In this document: one piece after another, positions 47,101 to 55,890 of the stretch
How the letters are laid out: each line of letters begins with the position of its first letter
Numbering within the stretch: the stretch's first letter is position 1
DNA from: Bedellia somnulentella
Taxonomy: Eukaryota; Arthropoda; Insecta; Lepidoptera; Bedelliidae
Direction: 5' to 3'
Assembly (NCBI GenBank): GCA_963576735.1
Contig: OY755189.1
Coordinates: forward strand, 744,001 to 808,000
DNA: 64,000 nt
Position numbers and translations under genes: made by a program
The notes under the pieces: model-generated
What the model was told of the DNA's origin: nothing
Databases searched by the model: none
What the model saw: the letters and a program-made list of their open reading frames with translations, nothing else

Positions 47101-49179
47101 CTAGCAAGTAATTTGATTTATGACGTTTAAAAATAGAACTACTGGCTAGATCTCATTCAAACCAATTTTCGTTAGTAGTTTGTATAGTAATACACATCAT
47201 ATTTTTTTTCAGTTTTATCATGCCCATATTTTAGAAGTAACGGGGGGGGGACACACATTTTTACCACTTTGGAAAAGTCTCTCGCGCAAACTGTTCAGTT
47301 TTGAAAAAAATGCTATAAGAAACCTCAACATCATTTTCAAATACCTTTTGATAGATACCCCACACGTTTAGGTTTGATGAAAAAAAATATTTTGAGTTTC
47401 AGTTCTATGTATAGGGAACCCTAAAAATTTTGGTTTTTTTTTCAGATTCTATTTTAAAATCTTAATGCAGTTTACAGAATACATCTACGAACCAATTTTC
47501 AATAATGTAGTTCTTATAGTTTCGGAATAAACTGGCTGTGACATACGGACGGACGGACGGACGGACAGACAGACAGACATGACGAATCTATAAGGGTCCC
47601 GTTTTTCCCATTTGGCTACGGAACCCTAAAAACCAGGGGAGCAATTTTACAAGACATATCTTAGTAAAATGTATCTCAGTGCGAAGAGCACTGCCTGAGA
47701 CGGAATTGTTTTGACAGAAGCATTGGTTTGAGACCTTGTATTTTAATGCCACTTGTATAGATATCGCTTTATTGCACGATATGAGACATACAACAAGAGC
47801 GAGATGGACTCGCTAATGAAGGGTTCCGTAGCAGCACTAGCAAGTAATTTGATTTATGACGTTTAAAAATAGAACTACTGGCTAGATCTCATTCAAACCA
47901 ATTTTCGTTAGTAGTTTGTATAGTAATACACATCATATTTTTTTTCAGTTTTATCATGCCCATATTTTAGAAGTAACGGGGGGGGGACACACATTTTTAC
48001 CACTTTGGAAAAGTCTCTCGCGCAAACTGTTCAGTTTTGAAAAAAATGCTATAAGAAACCTCAACATCATTTTCAAATACCTTTTGATAGATACCCCACA
48101 CGTTTAGGTTTGATGAAAAAAAATATTTTGAGTTTCAGTTCTATGTATAGGGAACCCTAAAAATTTTGGTTTTTTTTTCAGATTCTATTTTAAAATCTTA
48201 ATGCAGTTTACAGAATACATCTACGAACCAATTTTCAATAATGTAGTTCTTATAGTTTCGGAATAAACTGGCTGTGACATACGGACGGACGGACGGACGG
48301 ACAGACAGACAGACATGACGAATCTATAAGGGTCCCGTTTTTCCCATTTGGCTACGGAACCCTAAAAACCAGGGGAGCAATTTTACAAGACATATCTTAG
48401 TAAAATGTATCTCAGTGCGAAGAGCACTGCCTGAGACGGAATTGTTTTGACAGAAGCATTGGTTTGAGACCTTGTATTTTTTTATTTAATGTACATACAT
48501 GCATATACTCACGGCTATAAATATAAAAAATTGGTAGCCAGGGCTTTAGAATAAGAAATTCCTCAGTCACATTATGAAGTTCTTAAGGGAGATGGTAGAA
48601 ATAAAGTACCGTTGGTGACGGGCCTCCAACAGTATGGCCAAAAAACCACTTATAGAAAACCCACACCCTTAGTCGCCTTTTCCGACACCCACGGGTAGAA
48701 AGGGACAGTGACATTCTAAGCAGGCACTACACGGCATTTAAAGTGTGCTTCAAGAATTAAAATAACCTGGGTAAATCCACTTACCATCACTTCAATACAC
48801 TTTTCAGGTGAAAAATAGATGCTCTAAACATCAGATGATAAAATGTTCTCATGTTCTGAAGAATTAATACTTCTGTTCGCGAATGTATGGAGTAATTTAT
48901 ATGTATCGGTCTTGAAACATTTTACCATTAAACCGTGTAAATATTGGAACGTTTGGGAAAAAATATATATTCTTTACTCGCCCCATAAGTTAATACCCCT
49001 AGTAAAGATGGGTTAATTTTTTATTTGTTATTTTATTCGGGATATCAACAGCACAGAAACATATAAGTTACAATTAAATAAATACAAAGAAAAAGCCAAT
49101 AACAGACATCCACAGACGATACAAAAAACAGTAGTACATACAGATATGTAAGAAAAGTTGTAACATAAAATGTGTAGAA

Positions 49180-49226
<47 letters not shown>

Positions 49227-52200
49227 TTCACTTATTCCCTCTATTTATTATCTAACGTCTTAATAACGTCGAAACGGAATTCGGCCTTTGAAGAAGCAAA
49301 AGGATCAGTTTCACCAAAGAGGTTATTAAATTGATGGGCAAGGCGAACCATTGTAGAATTCCTTGCATAATTAGTATGATTAGAGGCTATGGAAAAGAGC
49401 CTCATTAGGAGAGTGAAATAGTACCTACAATTTATATCTTATTTTCTTATTTACAGGAATATTCAGCGCATTCAATAAAACATTTCAATCACACTCAAAT
49501 ACACAGAGGTATCTGCGTAAAACGAACTTGTAAAAGTCATATAGAAAACCAAAATATCAACCAAAGTTTGGACCTCAAATTGACCCTTGAGGCATGCCTG
49601 AACCAATCGCTGTATGAAGAATATGGGTTGATGGGAAGAGTGGCTGATGTGAATTACTGTTTAAATGCGGAGGACAAGACTAGTTATGACTGGAGTGATA
49701 TAATGATGGCTGTGGTTTATTTTGTAATTATTATGTGTAACACTGCCGGAACCTTTTACGATTACAAGAATTACAAACGAGAAGACAAACCAGGTGAGTT
49801 AATAAATGATTTCATAACCAGTTTTCACGATGAGTTCCTGGAATTGATAGATTCCTACTTGTATTTTTCAAGTTTTTGCTTAGTTTGCTTAGACCGTGGC
49901 TCCACTTGATGGAGGCCAACTCTGCTACGGAAATATAATTATGGCAATGTAGCATTTACGCAAAGCTGTTTAGTGTTAGATTAAAATAGCACTACCCTAT
50001 ATTTTTACCTAACTGTGATAGCTCATTGGGTAGAACCTAACTCTAATCACTAGGTTACAATGTCACGAGATGTTCAGAAGTATTAGTACCTATGCCATTC
50101 CTTCGGGGATATAAGGCGTGAATGTGTCTTTGAGCTTATATTTTTACTCTATATGTTCAATATATGTATTTATATTGCGGCTGTGTAGTGTCGAATTAGA
50201 ATAGCACTACCTTCCACCTAGAATAGCACCTCTTCCGGTGGGCGTACGTAAGGGTACAGGCGTACGCAATTAACGGTATTGGGTTTTTTAAGTGATTTTT
50301 GGGCGATGCGGTTGGAGACCCATCACCAACAACCTTTATTTCACCATATTTTCCCCACGCAACTTCCAAAAGTGGCTGAGAAATTTCTAATTCTCTAGCT
50401 CTGGCTGCCCCTTGAAGGGATTTATAGTCGTCAGTATACGTATGTATATGTATGTATGTATATGTTCAAATGGGTGTCGCTTTGACGATTCAAAGTACGC
50501 AGATTTTTAATTGATTGTTAGTCTATATGGCGTTTTCTCCCCTCATCTTCAAAACGTGGCTGTGATAGTTAACTCCGAAGCTCTTCATACCTAACTAGAA
50601 TGTTTTGTTCATGAAAACATCATGTGAGGATTATTTCTAATAAATAAAGGAAAGAACACCAGCGGGGATCGACCCCACGACCTCCGGGTATACGCCCCCG
50701 TCGCTCTGCCAATTGAGCTTGTGACTAGTCTACATTATATTATCAAATAATTTCGTGTGGTTCCCATTCTAGCGAATTCCGTGCTGATGTCGTTCTCGAT
50801 GCGTCGCAACTGGATCCGGCTGACGGCGCCGAGCACCCGCGGCAGCGACGTCAGGCTCGATAGACTTAAACTGTTTAATGGGTTGAGGTAAGTTACTTCA
50901 TATATAGTTACATGTTTTAGAAAAACATTTATCCGTCCTGGCCCCTATTTCACCAACATGACAATTGTCAGTGACATTTGTCAGCTGAGATATGTCAGTA
51001 AGTAGACACAACTGATAAGTTTGAAAAATATTTCGTGGAGAAATAGTTCTTCACATGACAGGCATAATGTTACAATTGTCGATAACTTAATCTTTTGACA
51101 ATTATGTTGTCAATTCAATTTCAATTTTTCTTCAATGGCCTTCAATTATGTTGTGAAACAAGGACAATTTTTCCAACTCAACATATTTGTAGATTTGTCG
51201 GAAGTTATTGACATGTGATCGAGGGTGTGTCAGTCTAGCGTGAGGGCTAGCGTGACAATTGTCGTAATTTTAAGTTACAAAATGGCGCTTCGTGAAAGCA
51301 ATAATAGTGGCACTGATTGTGATTTATATCTGGGATCAAGTATAGAGAACAAATAAATTTCTCCTTTGACATATCTGAATTTGCGTTTAAGGAAAAATTT
51401 CGGATAAGCAAAACAAGTGACGAATATTTAACATATGAAATCGACGCAGTCATAGTTTTTCTTGACATTGTCTGACTTGTCAGAGTGGTGAAATAGGGGC
51501 CTGGTAAAATTTCAAATTATACAACAAAAGTAAGAAAAATAGCATGGAACTTTAAGCTATCTATATTCTATATATTATATATATCCCCAACTATCATTTA
51601 TTTTACAAATTTTGTTATTTATAGCCGTGAGTGTCTGTATGTATGTATGTTTTTGTTTAGGTCTAACACTATTACCCTTACGTTGGCGTAAGTTTTAATT
51701 ATGTGAACTGTATAAGATTACGAAAATAATTGAGGAATTGCGCCTTTACACGCTTTGACTATTTATAATATGAAATCGAATATTTGAGAGCGATTATTTT
51801 GCTAGGGTTGTTGTATGTGATTTGCGGCACACGACCAATATTGTACATCCTTAATTCGTTCTAAGCAAAACACTGTATTTCTTCATTACTATGAAAACGT
51901 TTGTTTGTTTCAGAACGATGACTATGATCTGCGTATTCTTCTCGCACACGTCATTGATAATGTCTATCGCATATTTACAGAACCCATTGTATATTGAGAA
52001 GGTAAATATTTTAAAATGTGTTCATGTAACAGAACCATACCACTCCTATTGATAAATGAGTACTGAGAGAGTTATGGCATTATGAAAAGAAGAGAATAAT
52101 ACTGAAATTAAGAAGCGTTTAGAATAGAATAGACAGACATACATACATATACTCACGGCTATAAATCCCTAGAAGGGGTAGCCAGAGCTAAGGAATTAGG

Positions 52201-54804
52201 AATTCCTCAGCCACTTTTGGAAAGTTGTGTGGGGAAAAGATGGTAAAATAAAGGTTTTTGGTGATGAGTCTCCAACCGCATCGCCCAAAAATCCCTTAAA
52301 AACCCCAATACCGTTAGTCGCCTCTTACGTACACCCACCGGAAGAAATGGGGTAGTGCTATTCTAAGCCGACACTACACAGCAATAACTAGAATAACTCT
52401 TTATTGAATATCAAACACAAATTTACAAAAAAATGATCAAACAGTTTACAGTGAGGTACAATTGGCGTTTACCTTTAGGTTCTAATTTAGATTACCTATT
52501 TATCGCTTTATAAATCCCTGGCCTCTTGTGTGACAATCACGGAGAGAAATGTTTAAAATAGTGTCGGTTTTAATATGTATATGACATAACTAGTAGGGCC
52601 TACACCAATTTGTCTTTTCTAAAGACATATGTGTGGTTAATTTATCATGGTTGTTAACGGTGAGGGAAAACATCGTGAGGAAACCTACATGGCTGAGTTG
52701 TACTTAGTCATGTGACAGTGTATTCGTACAAAACGGCGATAGGCCTGCCCCCTATCACGTGAGTACACTGTCCATGCAAAACGTGGGTACTCTGAACACC
52801 AGGTGACAAAGTCACGTGATGTTCAGAAGTATTAGTACCTCTGCCAACCCCTTCGGGGATATTCGGCGTGAACGTTTATGTTTATTATTATGTAGTTTTA
52901 ATTAAAATCTGAACTAAACTTATGAGCATCAATAAAACTCGGCATGAATAAACAATACGTTATTTAAAGTGAAATTTTTCATTCAAGTGTGTATCCAAAA
53001 CAGCAAAAAAAACATTTTGCACTTAGAAGATAAACACTTGTCTTTCCATACTTTATTATATTAAAGTTATGCACTTGATTGAAGTAAAATATTTAATTGA
53101 GGAATTACGATATGAATATGATTAGCTAAGAACTTAAAAACCAATACCGTGTAGTGCCGGCTTAGAATGTCGCTACCCCTTTCTACCCACGGGTGTCGTA
53201 AGAGGCGACTAAGGGTATAGGGGCTTTTAAACTAATTTTTGGGCGATGTGGTTGGAGATCCGTCACCAAAAACATTACCATTATTAATTACATTATTAAT
53301 ACCATCTTCTCCCTAATCAACTTCCAAAAGTGGCTGAGGAATTTCTCATTCCAAAGCTCTAGCTACCCCGTTAAGGGATTTAGAGCCGTGAGTATAAAAA
53401 AATAAATAATAAATAAATAAAATTTTTATTCAGTTTTCAAAAGTACATAATATTCGTCTTAACCTAGTTAGTTATTTAAAGTACAAAATATAACATTTTC
53501 CTGTTCCTGAGCTAGGTAATTTACCTGTATTTCAGGCAACAATAAACAAAAAAGGCTTAAACTATCAGTTTTCATATAATGGTATTGGTAAGTAGTGTAT
53601 AAATTATTATCATTTATTTATATGTATGTATGTTAAAAACCAATACATAATTAATAATATTGTACTCAATATATTTTTTAAACTTAATATAAACCCGCAG
53701 ACGTACGACGACCCGCTGAAGTACATAATCTACAACGGCAGCCTGGTGACGCACACGTTCTTCGTGATGTCCGCGTTCCTGCTGGCGTTCAACTTCATGA
53801 TCCTGGCCGAGAAGAACACAGTCACCTGGTGGTACTGGCCCAAGGGAGTCATTCTGAGGTGGCTCAGGTAAGTGGGGGGTGTAGTTAGTTAGAAACAATA
53901 AAAAGCAAAGTTGTCACAATTTTGGTGACGGTGGATATCGTCATATAAAATCAAGGTAACTTTTTCACAGTAAAAAGCCATCCTGTACAGGTGTGCTATT
54001 GGCTAAATAATAAGGTACGATTTTAAAAACCTTATATATTTGAGAAATAACGCTATGAGGGCAAAGCTCCACTAGTGTTTAATAATTTGCTTTTTCTCGT
54101 TTACAAATTCAACGTTCATTACACAACGATTCGTTTTTGCCAACATGAATGTTCAAATTCTGTAACTAAACTCTTTCCTCTCTTTTATTTATATTTATTA
54201 TTTTATTAATCTAGCCTATTTTGCCTAGCGTCACAGGGAACCAAACTTCTATACTACGGTTAGCACCGAAATCAACTTATTAACAACATCTTGTTATTGT
54301 AGCTGTGTAGTGCCGGCTTAGAATAGCACTACCCCATTTCTTCCGGTGGGTGTACGTAAGAGGCGACTTACGGTATTGGGGCTTTTAAGGGATTTTTGGG
54401 CGATGCGGTTGGAGATCCATCACCAACAACCTTTATTTCACCATCTTTTCCCCACTTAGCTTTCCAAAAGTGGCTAAGAATTTTTAATTCCCTAGCTCTG
54501 GCTACCACTTCAAGGGATTTATAGCTGTGAGTATATGAATGTTATTGTGAAATAAATGCCTTTTTTTCCACCTACTGCGATCAACACCAATAAAATGTTG
54601 TGTTTCTTTTTAATCCAGACTGAGTCCGGTGTACGCCGTGGTGCTGGGCACGGTGTGCACGTGGATGCGTCACGCGGGCGCGGGGCCGCTGTGGCCGCTG
54701 GTCGTGACGTCAGAGAGCGCCGCCTGCCGCCGCTACTGGTGGGCGCATCTGCTCTACGTCAACAACTACGTTTACGAAGACGCGTTCTGTGCGCCGCAGA
54801 CTTG
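35113..54804 (+). CDS. nose resistant to fluoxetine (NRF-6)-like acyltransferase, partial
   Basis: The spliced product of seven exons (35113-35185, 42795-42934, 49457-49793, 50773-50887, 51914-52001, 53701-53867, 54619-54804) is 368 residues. All six junctions keep frame (phases 1,0,1,2,0,2), with AG/GT borders. Residues 1-25 look like a secretory signal. Residues 30-130 are an NRF domain ('MPSLFELDDYPSC', 'GTYCVLDV', 'FNHTQIHRGICV', several Cys). A membrane helix lies near 155-175 ('MMAVVYFVIIMCNTAG'). The acyltransferase-3 domain then begins ('FNGLR', 'VFFSHTSLI', 'HTFFVMSAFLL', 'RWLRLSPVYA', 'WWAHLLYVNN'). Related proteins are multipass membrane proteins implicated in lipid or small-molecule transport and acylation. 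No stop or further exon is found by 64000, so the 3' part is missing. The family's usual length is about 650-700. Confidence 0.82.
35879..36118 (+). repeat. repeat A copy, NRF intron 1
   Basis: Moderately diverged full copy, 0.7 kb after NRF exon 1. Confidence 0.83.
36343..36586 (+). repeat. repeat A copy, NRF intron 1
   Basis: Full-length; very similar to the copy at 38627. Confidence 0.86.
36721..36970 (-). repeat. repeat A copy, NRF intron 1
   Basis: Diverged copy ending GCCGGCACTACACGGC. Confidence 0.83.
37087..37213 (+). repeat. repeat C copy
   Basis: Contains GTGATCGATGGTCTTTGCC and ends GCGTGAGTATACG. Confidence 0.65.
37305..37412 (+). repeat. repeat H copy
   Basis: Matches 45205-45310 in inverted orientation (AATTCGGAGGTAG..., GAAGAATTTC, TGGCAGCCA). 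Both copies end beside a tRNA-like SINE head position. Confidence 0.55.
37908..38000 (+). repeat. SINE T copy, head truncated
   Basis: Starts at GAATTGGCAGAGCGACG. Keeps the B-box (GGTTCGATTCC) and GTGTCGAAATTTTTCTTTC. Confidence 0.7.
38627..38877 (+). repeat. repeat A copy, NRF intron 1
   Basis: Near-consensus GGTGGGTGTACG subtype, with long TATG tail. Confidence 0.87.
39020..39185 (+). repeat. repeat A copy with central deletion
   Basis: GAGGCGACCCATCACC joins two distant parts of the consensus. Confidence 0.75.
39188..39312 (-). repeat. repeat A head fragment
   Basis: Head half only, tail-to-tail with the copy ending at 39185. Confidence 0.72.
39344..39592 (+). repeat. repeat A copy, NRF intron 1
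   Basis: Full-length; the third A unit in 600 bases. Confidence 0.86.
39861..40096 (+). repeat. repeat A copy, diverged
   Basis: Carries a short CACACACATC addition in the head. Confidence 0.8.
40215..40680 (-). repeat. repeat A copy split by a LINE 3' end
   Basis: Tail 40215-40250 and body 40488-40680 are separated by a LINE 3' fragment, with ATAGGG at both borders. Confidence 0.78.
40251..40487 (+). mobile_element. LINE 3' end fragment
   Basis: Shares ACACCTTCCGAA and AAATTTGACGTTCAAAAAA with the 3' UTR of the LINE at 57104-60757. It ends in an AT-rich (TTTTA)n tail. 5'-truncated insertion, no coding part. Confidence 0.7.
41031..41071. repeat. 17-bp stem hairpin
   Basis: AAAAGGAACCGTTACGC pairs perfectly with GCGTAACGGTTCCTTTT around a 7-base loop. 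Not followed by any gene; probably the middle or end of a small MITE. Confidence 0.6.
41232..41450 (+). repeat. repeat A copy with deletion
   Basis: The GGGCGATGCGG core is missing between CTTTTTATT and ACCTTTATTT. Confidence 0.82.
41455..41615 (+). repeat. repeat E 3' part
   Basis: ACAACCCTTATCAGTTACGA to GTGAATTTTATTAGATT, with TTCAGTCGTTTCGGAGGAGT in the middle. Confidence 0.65.
41931..42066. repeat. small hairpin MITE
   Basis: Arms of about 50 bases (CCGATTTCTGAATTGAGTAT and its complement ending AATCGG) face each other over a ~35-base centre. Confidence 0.65.
42067..42794. other. NRF intron 1, last part
   Basis: No repeat recognised. A pyrimidine-rich tract (42690-42794) leads to the exon 2 acceptor. 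Confidence 0.5.
42795..42934 (+). CDS. NRF-6-like gene, exon 2
   Basis: The acceptor TTCCAG and donor AAG|GTAGAT bound an exon encoding 'TEYSRMPSLFELDDYPSCML...GTYCVLDVDLYAERGNELMEFIK' (abridged). The DDY-x-x-C and GTYC patterns are the recognisable start of the NRF domain in this family. The exon is clearly GC-richer than its flanks. Confidence 0.85.
43021..43262 (+). repeat. repeat A copy, NRF intron 2
   Basis: Diverged full copy starting 86 bases after exon 2. Confidence 0.82.
43298..43465 (+). repeat. SINE B copy, 3' half
   Basis: Starts at TTCGTACAAAACGGCGATAG and runs to the TTATG tail. Confidence 0.8.
43496..43790 (-). other. possible old coding fragment
   Basis: The minus strand at 43641-43790 reads 'RMPIKKTVREATKNAFTSNS' and 'FANKARSVWHRIKGLYKHIN' before a stop. 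It looks like protein sequence but was not recognised. Overlapping plus-strand frames look spurious. Confidence 0.25.
44337..44582 (-). repeat. repeat A copy, NRF intron 2
   Basis: Full-length, GGTGGGTGTACG subtype. Confidence 0.86.
44600..44771 (+). repeat. repeat C copy
   Basis: The longest 5' extension. The plus strand reads 'VKEVYRAKVDGKFRKTHLDQ', possibly the last codons of the parent LINE, before GTGACGATCGATAGTCTC. Confidence 0.6.
45062..45200 (-). repeat. SINE T copy, complete
   Basis: A tRNA-like head (GACACGGTGGCTCAATTGGC) is followed by a T/A-rich link and a conserved end AGTAATAATCCCCACATGAG. About 140 bp in all. Confidence 0.75.
45357..45507 (-). repeat. SINE T copy
   Basis: Same as the copy at 45062, with a CGACG duplication in the anticodon stem. 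Confidence 0.75.
45591..45925 (+). repeat. tRNA-derived SINE of another family
   Basis: The head has CCGTGGTCTCGCGGTTAAGC and a B box GAGTTCGATCCCC. The body, with GTGCTTCGGAGGGCACGTTA and GTCTGCCAACCCGCA, is typical of a widespread lepidopteran SINE as I recall it. Confidence 0.75.
45985..46047 (-). repeat. weak repeat A tail fragment
   Basis: TATATTCAAGGCTATAAGC then GCGTAGCCAAAG resembles the tail end only. Confidence 0.45.
46672..46945 (+). repeat. GC-rich relative of repeat A?
   Basis: Opens GTAGTGTTGGCTTACAATAA like an A head and ends GATTTATAACC like an A tail. The middle (46780-46920) is GC-rich and different. All frames here are short. Confidence 0.3.
47006..47741. repeat. 736-bp tandem duplication, unit 1
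   Basis: Appears identical to 47742-48477. It contains a fragment of a repeat bounded by AGGGTTCCGTAGC and GCTACGGAACCCT, with a (GGAC)n(AGAC)n run, a sequence common in moths as I recall. Confidence 0.85.
47742..48477. repeat. 736-bp tandem duplication, unit 2
   Basis: Second unit of the tandem pair. The 63-codon frame at 47916-48107 repeats that at 47180-47371 and is not a gene. No differences were noticed, so it is either very recent or an assembly artefact. Confidence 0.85.
48490..48737 (-). repeat. repeat A copy, NRF intron 2
   Basis: Diverged full copy directly after the 736-bp tandem pair. Confidence 0.8.
48806..48892 (+). repeat. SINE B remnant
   Basis: Only GCTCTAAACATCAGATGA to CTTCTG is recognisable. 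Confidence 0.45.
49183..49225. repeat. (GT)n microsatellite
   Basis: About 21 GT units in NRF intron 2. A minus-strand HTHTHT frame here is an artefact. Confidence 0.9.
49457..49793 (+). CDS. NRF-6-like gene, exon 3
   Basis: The exon lies between TTTACAG and CAG|GTGAGT and encodes 112 residues. It contains 'HFNHTQIHRGICV', a Cys-rich segment ('RTCKSH', 'LEACLNQS', 'DVNYCLN') and the first membrane helix 'MMAVVYFVIIMCNTAG'. It completes the NRF domain. The phases join exons 2 (0) and 4 (1). Confidence 0.88.
49966..50004 (+). repeat. repeat A head fragment
   Basis: GCTGTTTAGTGTTAGATTAAAATAGCACTACCC-like head only (first ~38 bases of the family), followed by a B fragment. Confidence 0.55.
50014..50123 (+). 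repeat. SINE B with large internal deletion
   Basis: Head TGATAGCTCATTGGGTAGAA is joined to CACTAGGTTACAATGTCACG and the end. Confidence 0.72.
50180..50464 (+). repeat. repeat A copy with duplicated head
   Basis: AGAATAGCAC occurs twice near 50200-50227, and the GCGTACG segment is also repeated. Confidence 0.82.
50607..50727 (-). repeat. SINE T copy, diverged
   Basis: Acceptor end damaged; tRNA-like core and TCATGTGAGGATTAT end present. It ends 45 bases before NRF exon 4. Confidence 0.7.
50773..50887 (+). CDS. NRF-6-like gene, exon 4
   Basis: The exon lies between TTCTAG and GAG|GTAAGT. It encodes 'NSVLMSFSMRRNWIRL...LDRLKLFNGLR' (abridged), the conserved FS-x-x-x-NW linker and the NGLR start of the acyltransferase-3 domain. 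A 562-bp inverted-repeat element begins 52 bases into the following intron. Confidence 0.87.
50940..51501. mobile_element. 562-bp inverted-repeat element in NRF intron 4
   Basis: The ends GGCCCCTATTTCACCA and TGGTGAAATAGGGGCC are perfect inverted repeats. Imperfect pairing (GACAATTGTCA-type) continues inward. It begins 52 bases after exon 4. The target duplication is unclear (CCTGG on both sides may be part of the ends). No convincing protein. Confidence 0.72.
51621..51652 (+). repeat. repeat A tail fragment
   Basis: Only TTATAGCCGTGAGTG and the TATG run remain. Confidence 0.6.
51914..52001 (+). CDS. NRF-6-like gene, exon 5
   Basis: The exon lies between TTTCAG and AAG|GTAAAT and encodes 'TMTMICVFFSHTSLIMSIAY' plus nine more residues. 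It holds the first acyltransferase-3 helix with the SH-T pattern where the family has a conserved His. Both phases match the neighbouring exons. Confidence 0.85.
52138..52383 (-). repeat. repeat A copy, NRF intron 5
   Basis: Near-consensus copy 137 bases after exon 5. Confidence 0.87.
52595..52882 (+). repeat. SINE B copy, head lost
   Basis: Starts GGGCCTACACCAATTTGTC, just after the B-box position; otherwise near-consensus. Confidence 0.82.
53147..53632 (+). repeat. repeat A copy with repeat D in its tail
   Basis: Body 53147-53395. The tail GTGAGTAT is split, and TATATGTATGTATG resumes at about 53618 after a D fragment. Confidence 0.75.
53397..53620 (-). repeat. repeat D copy inside an A tail
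   Basis: Inverted match to 28767-28965. The (TTTA)n tail lies against the split A tail. Confidence 0.65.
53701..53867 (+). CDS. NRF-6-like gene, exon 6
   Basis: The exon lies between CCGCAG and CAG|GTAAGT. It encodes 'TYDDPLKYIIYNGSLVTHTF', a helix 'FVMSAFLLAFNFMILA', and 'WPKGVILRWLR'. Most family members as I recall them have V-D-T-F-F here, while this protein has V-T-H-T-F-F. The exon is strongly GC-rich against an AT-rich background. Confidence 0.87.
54302..54542 (+). repeat. repeat A copy, NRF intron 6
   Basis: Full copy ending 77 bases before exon 7. Confidence 0.85.
54619..54804 (+). CDS. NRF-6-like gene, exon 7 (last seen)
   Basis: The exon lies between ATCCAG and TTG|GTGAGA. It encodes 'LSPVYAVVLGTVCTWMRHAG', then 'RRYWWAHLLYVNNYVYEDAF' and 'CAPQTW'. 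The 'W-x-x-LLYVNN' and Cys-x-x-x-x-W motifs are acyltransferase-3 landmarks. The next exon (usually starting near 'YLAxD') was not found downstream, so the gene is open at its 3' end here. Confidence 0.87.
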
Positions 54805-55149
54805 GTGAGAATAACACACTTAATGTAAACGACGCAAGATGACTCCCATTCACATCACATAATAATATATTTCAAATTATGTCTTACATTTAAGTTCGCA
54901 TTCGAATTTGTACATGTGAGTTATTATATGTTGAAAAAAAATTATTGAGAGTAGACAGTAGTAGACAGAGTAGTAGACTCGGCTGAGGAAGCCCGCCGCG
55001 TCAGTCTATAGTTTACCACCAGATGAGAACCTCTCACGGTCTGAACCGATTTATATAGTTTTATTCCGAATTTATAAAAACCAGAGCCTATTCTTAATTA
55101 TTAAGTATACAGTCCTTTGCTCAAATAAAACAAGGTGGTAGATGTACTT

Positions 55150-55440
55150 AAACTTCAGAAGATCACTTGATAATACTCTCTCCTGGTGTTTAGAATGCCA
55201 ATGTTTTGCTTGGACAATGTATTTGCGTGATAGGGGACAGGTTCCTTCGCTGTTTTGTAGGAATGCGCTGTTATATGACTTAGTACGACTCAGTCGTAGG
55301 TTAAATCACGATATTTTCTCTCAGAGTTGATGATCTTGAAGAATTAACGACACATATGACTTCAGAAAAGACACATTGGTGAAAGCCGCCGACTCTCAGA
55401 AGTTGAACCCATTTCACCTGCATGAATACTGATTGCTTTC
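55150..55440 (-). repeat. SINE B copy, old
   Basis: Diverged but alignable from the 3' end to the B-box region. Confidence 0.7.
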
Positions 55441-55483
55441 TTGAACTTCCAAGGATGTTTTAAAAAATATAGTGTTTATATTA

Positions 55484-55731
55484 CATACATACATACACTC
55501 ACGGCTATAAATCCCTAGAAGGGGTATCCTGAGCTAAGGAATTAGAAATTCCTCAGCCACTTTTGGAAAGTTGAGTGGGGAAAAGATGGTAAAGTAAAGG
55601 TTGTTGGTGATGGGTTTCCAACCGCATCGCCCAAAAATCCCTTAAAAGCCCAAATAACGTTAGTCGCCTCTTACGTACACCCATCGGTAGAAACGGGGTA
55701 GTGCTATTCCAAGCCGACACTACACGGCACA
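55484..55731 (-). repeat. repeat A copy
   Basis: Full-length, GGTGGGTGT subtype (here GATGGGTGT). Confidence 0.85.
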
Positions 55732-55827
55732 ATGTTTATAGTAGTCAATATAAATCCTTAAAAAAATCCAGTGCTGATCTAATTAGTAGGATTAACCTTT
55801 TTTATGAGTGAGTGCAATACTTACTTA

Positions 55828-55890
55828 TACTCACGCCCATTATTCCCATTGGGGTGGGCAGACTATCGATCGCCATCCATGATCGCTATG
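55828..55890 (-). repeat. repeat C 3' fragment
   Basis: ATACTCACGCCCATTATTCC then GGTGGGCAGACTATCGATCG. Confidence 0.6.

Noticed and set aside
49028..49231. ORF with His-Thr repeats
   Set aside because: Product of the (GT)n run at 49183-49225.
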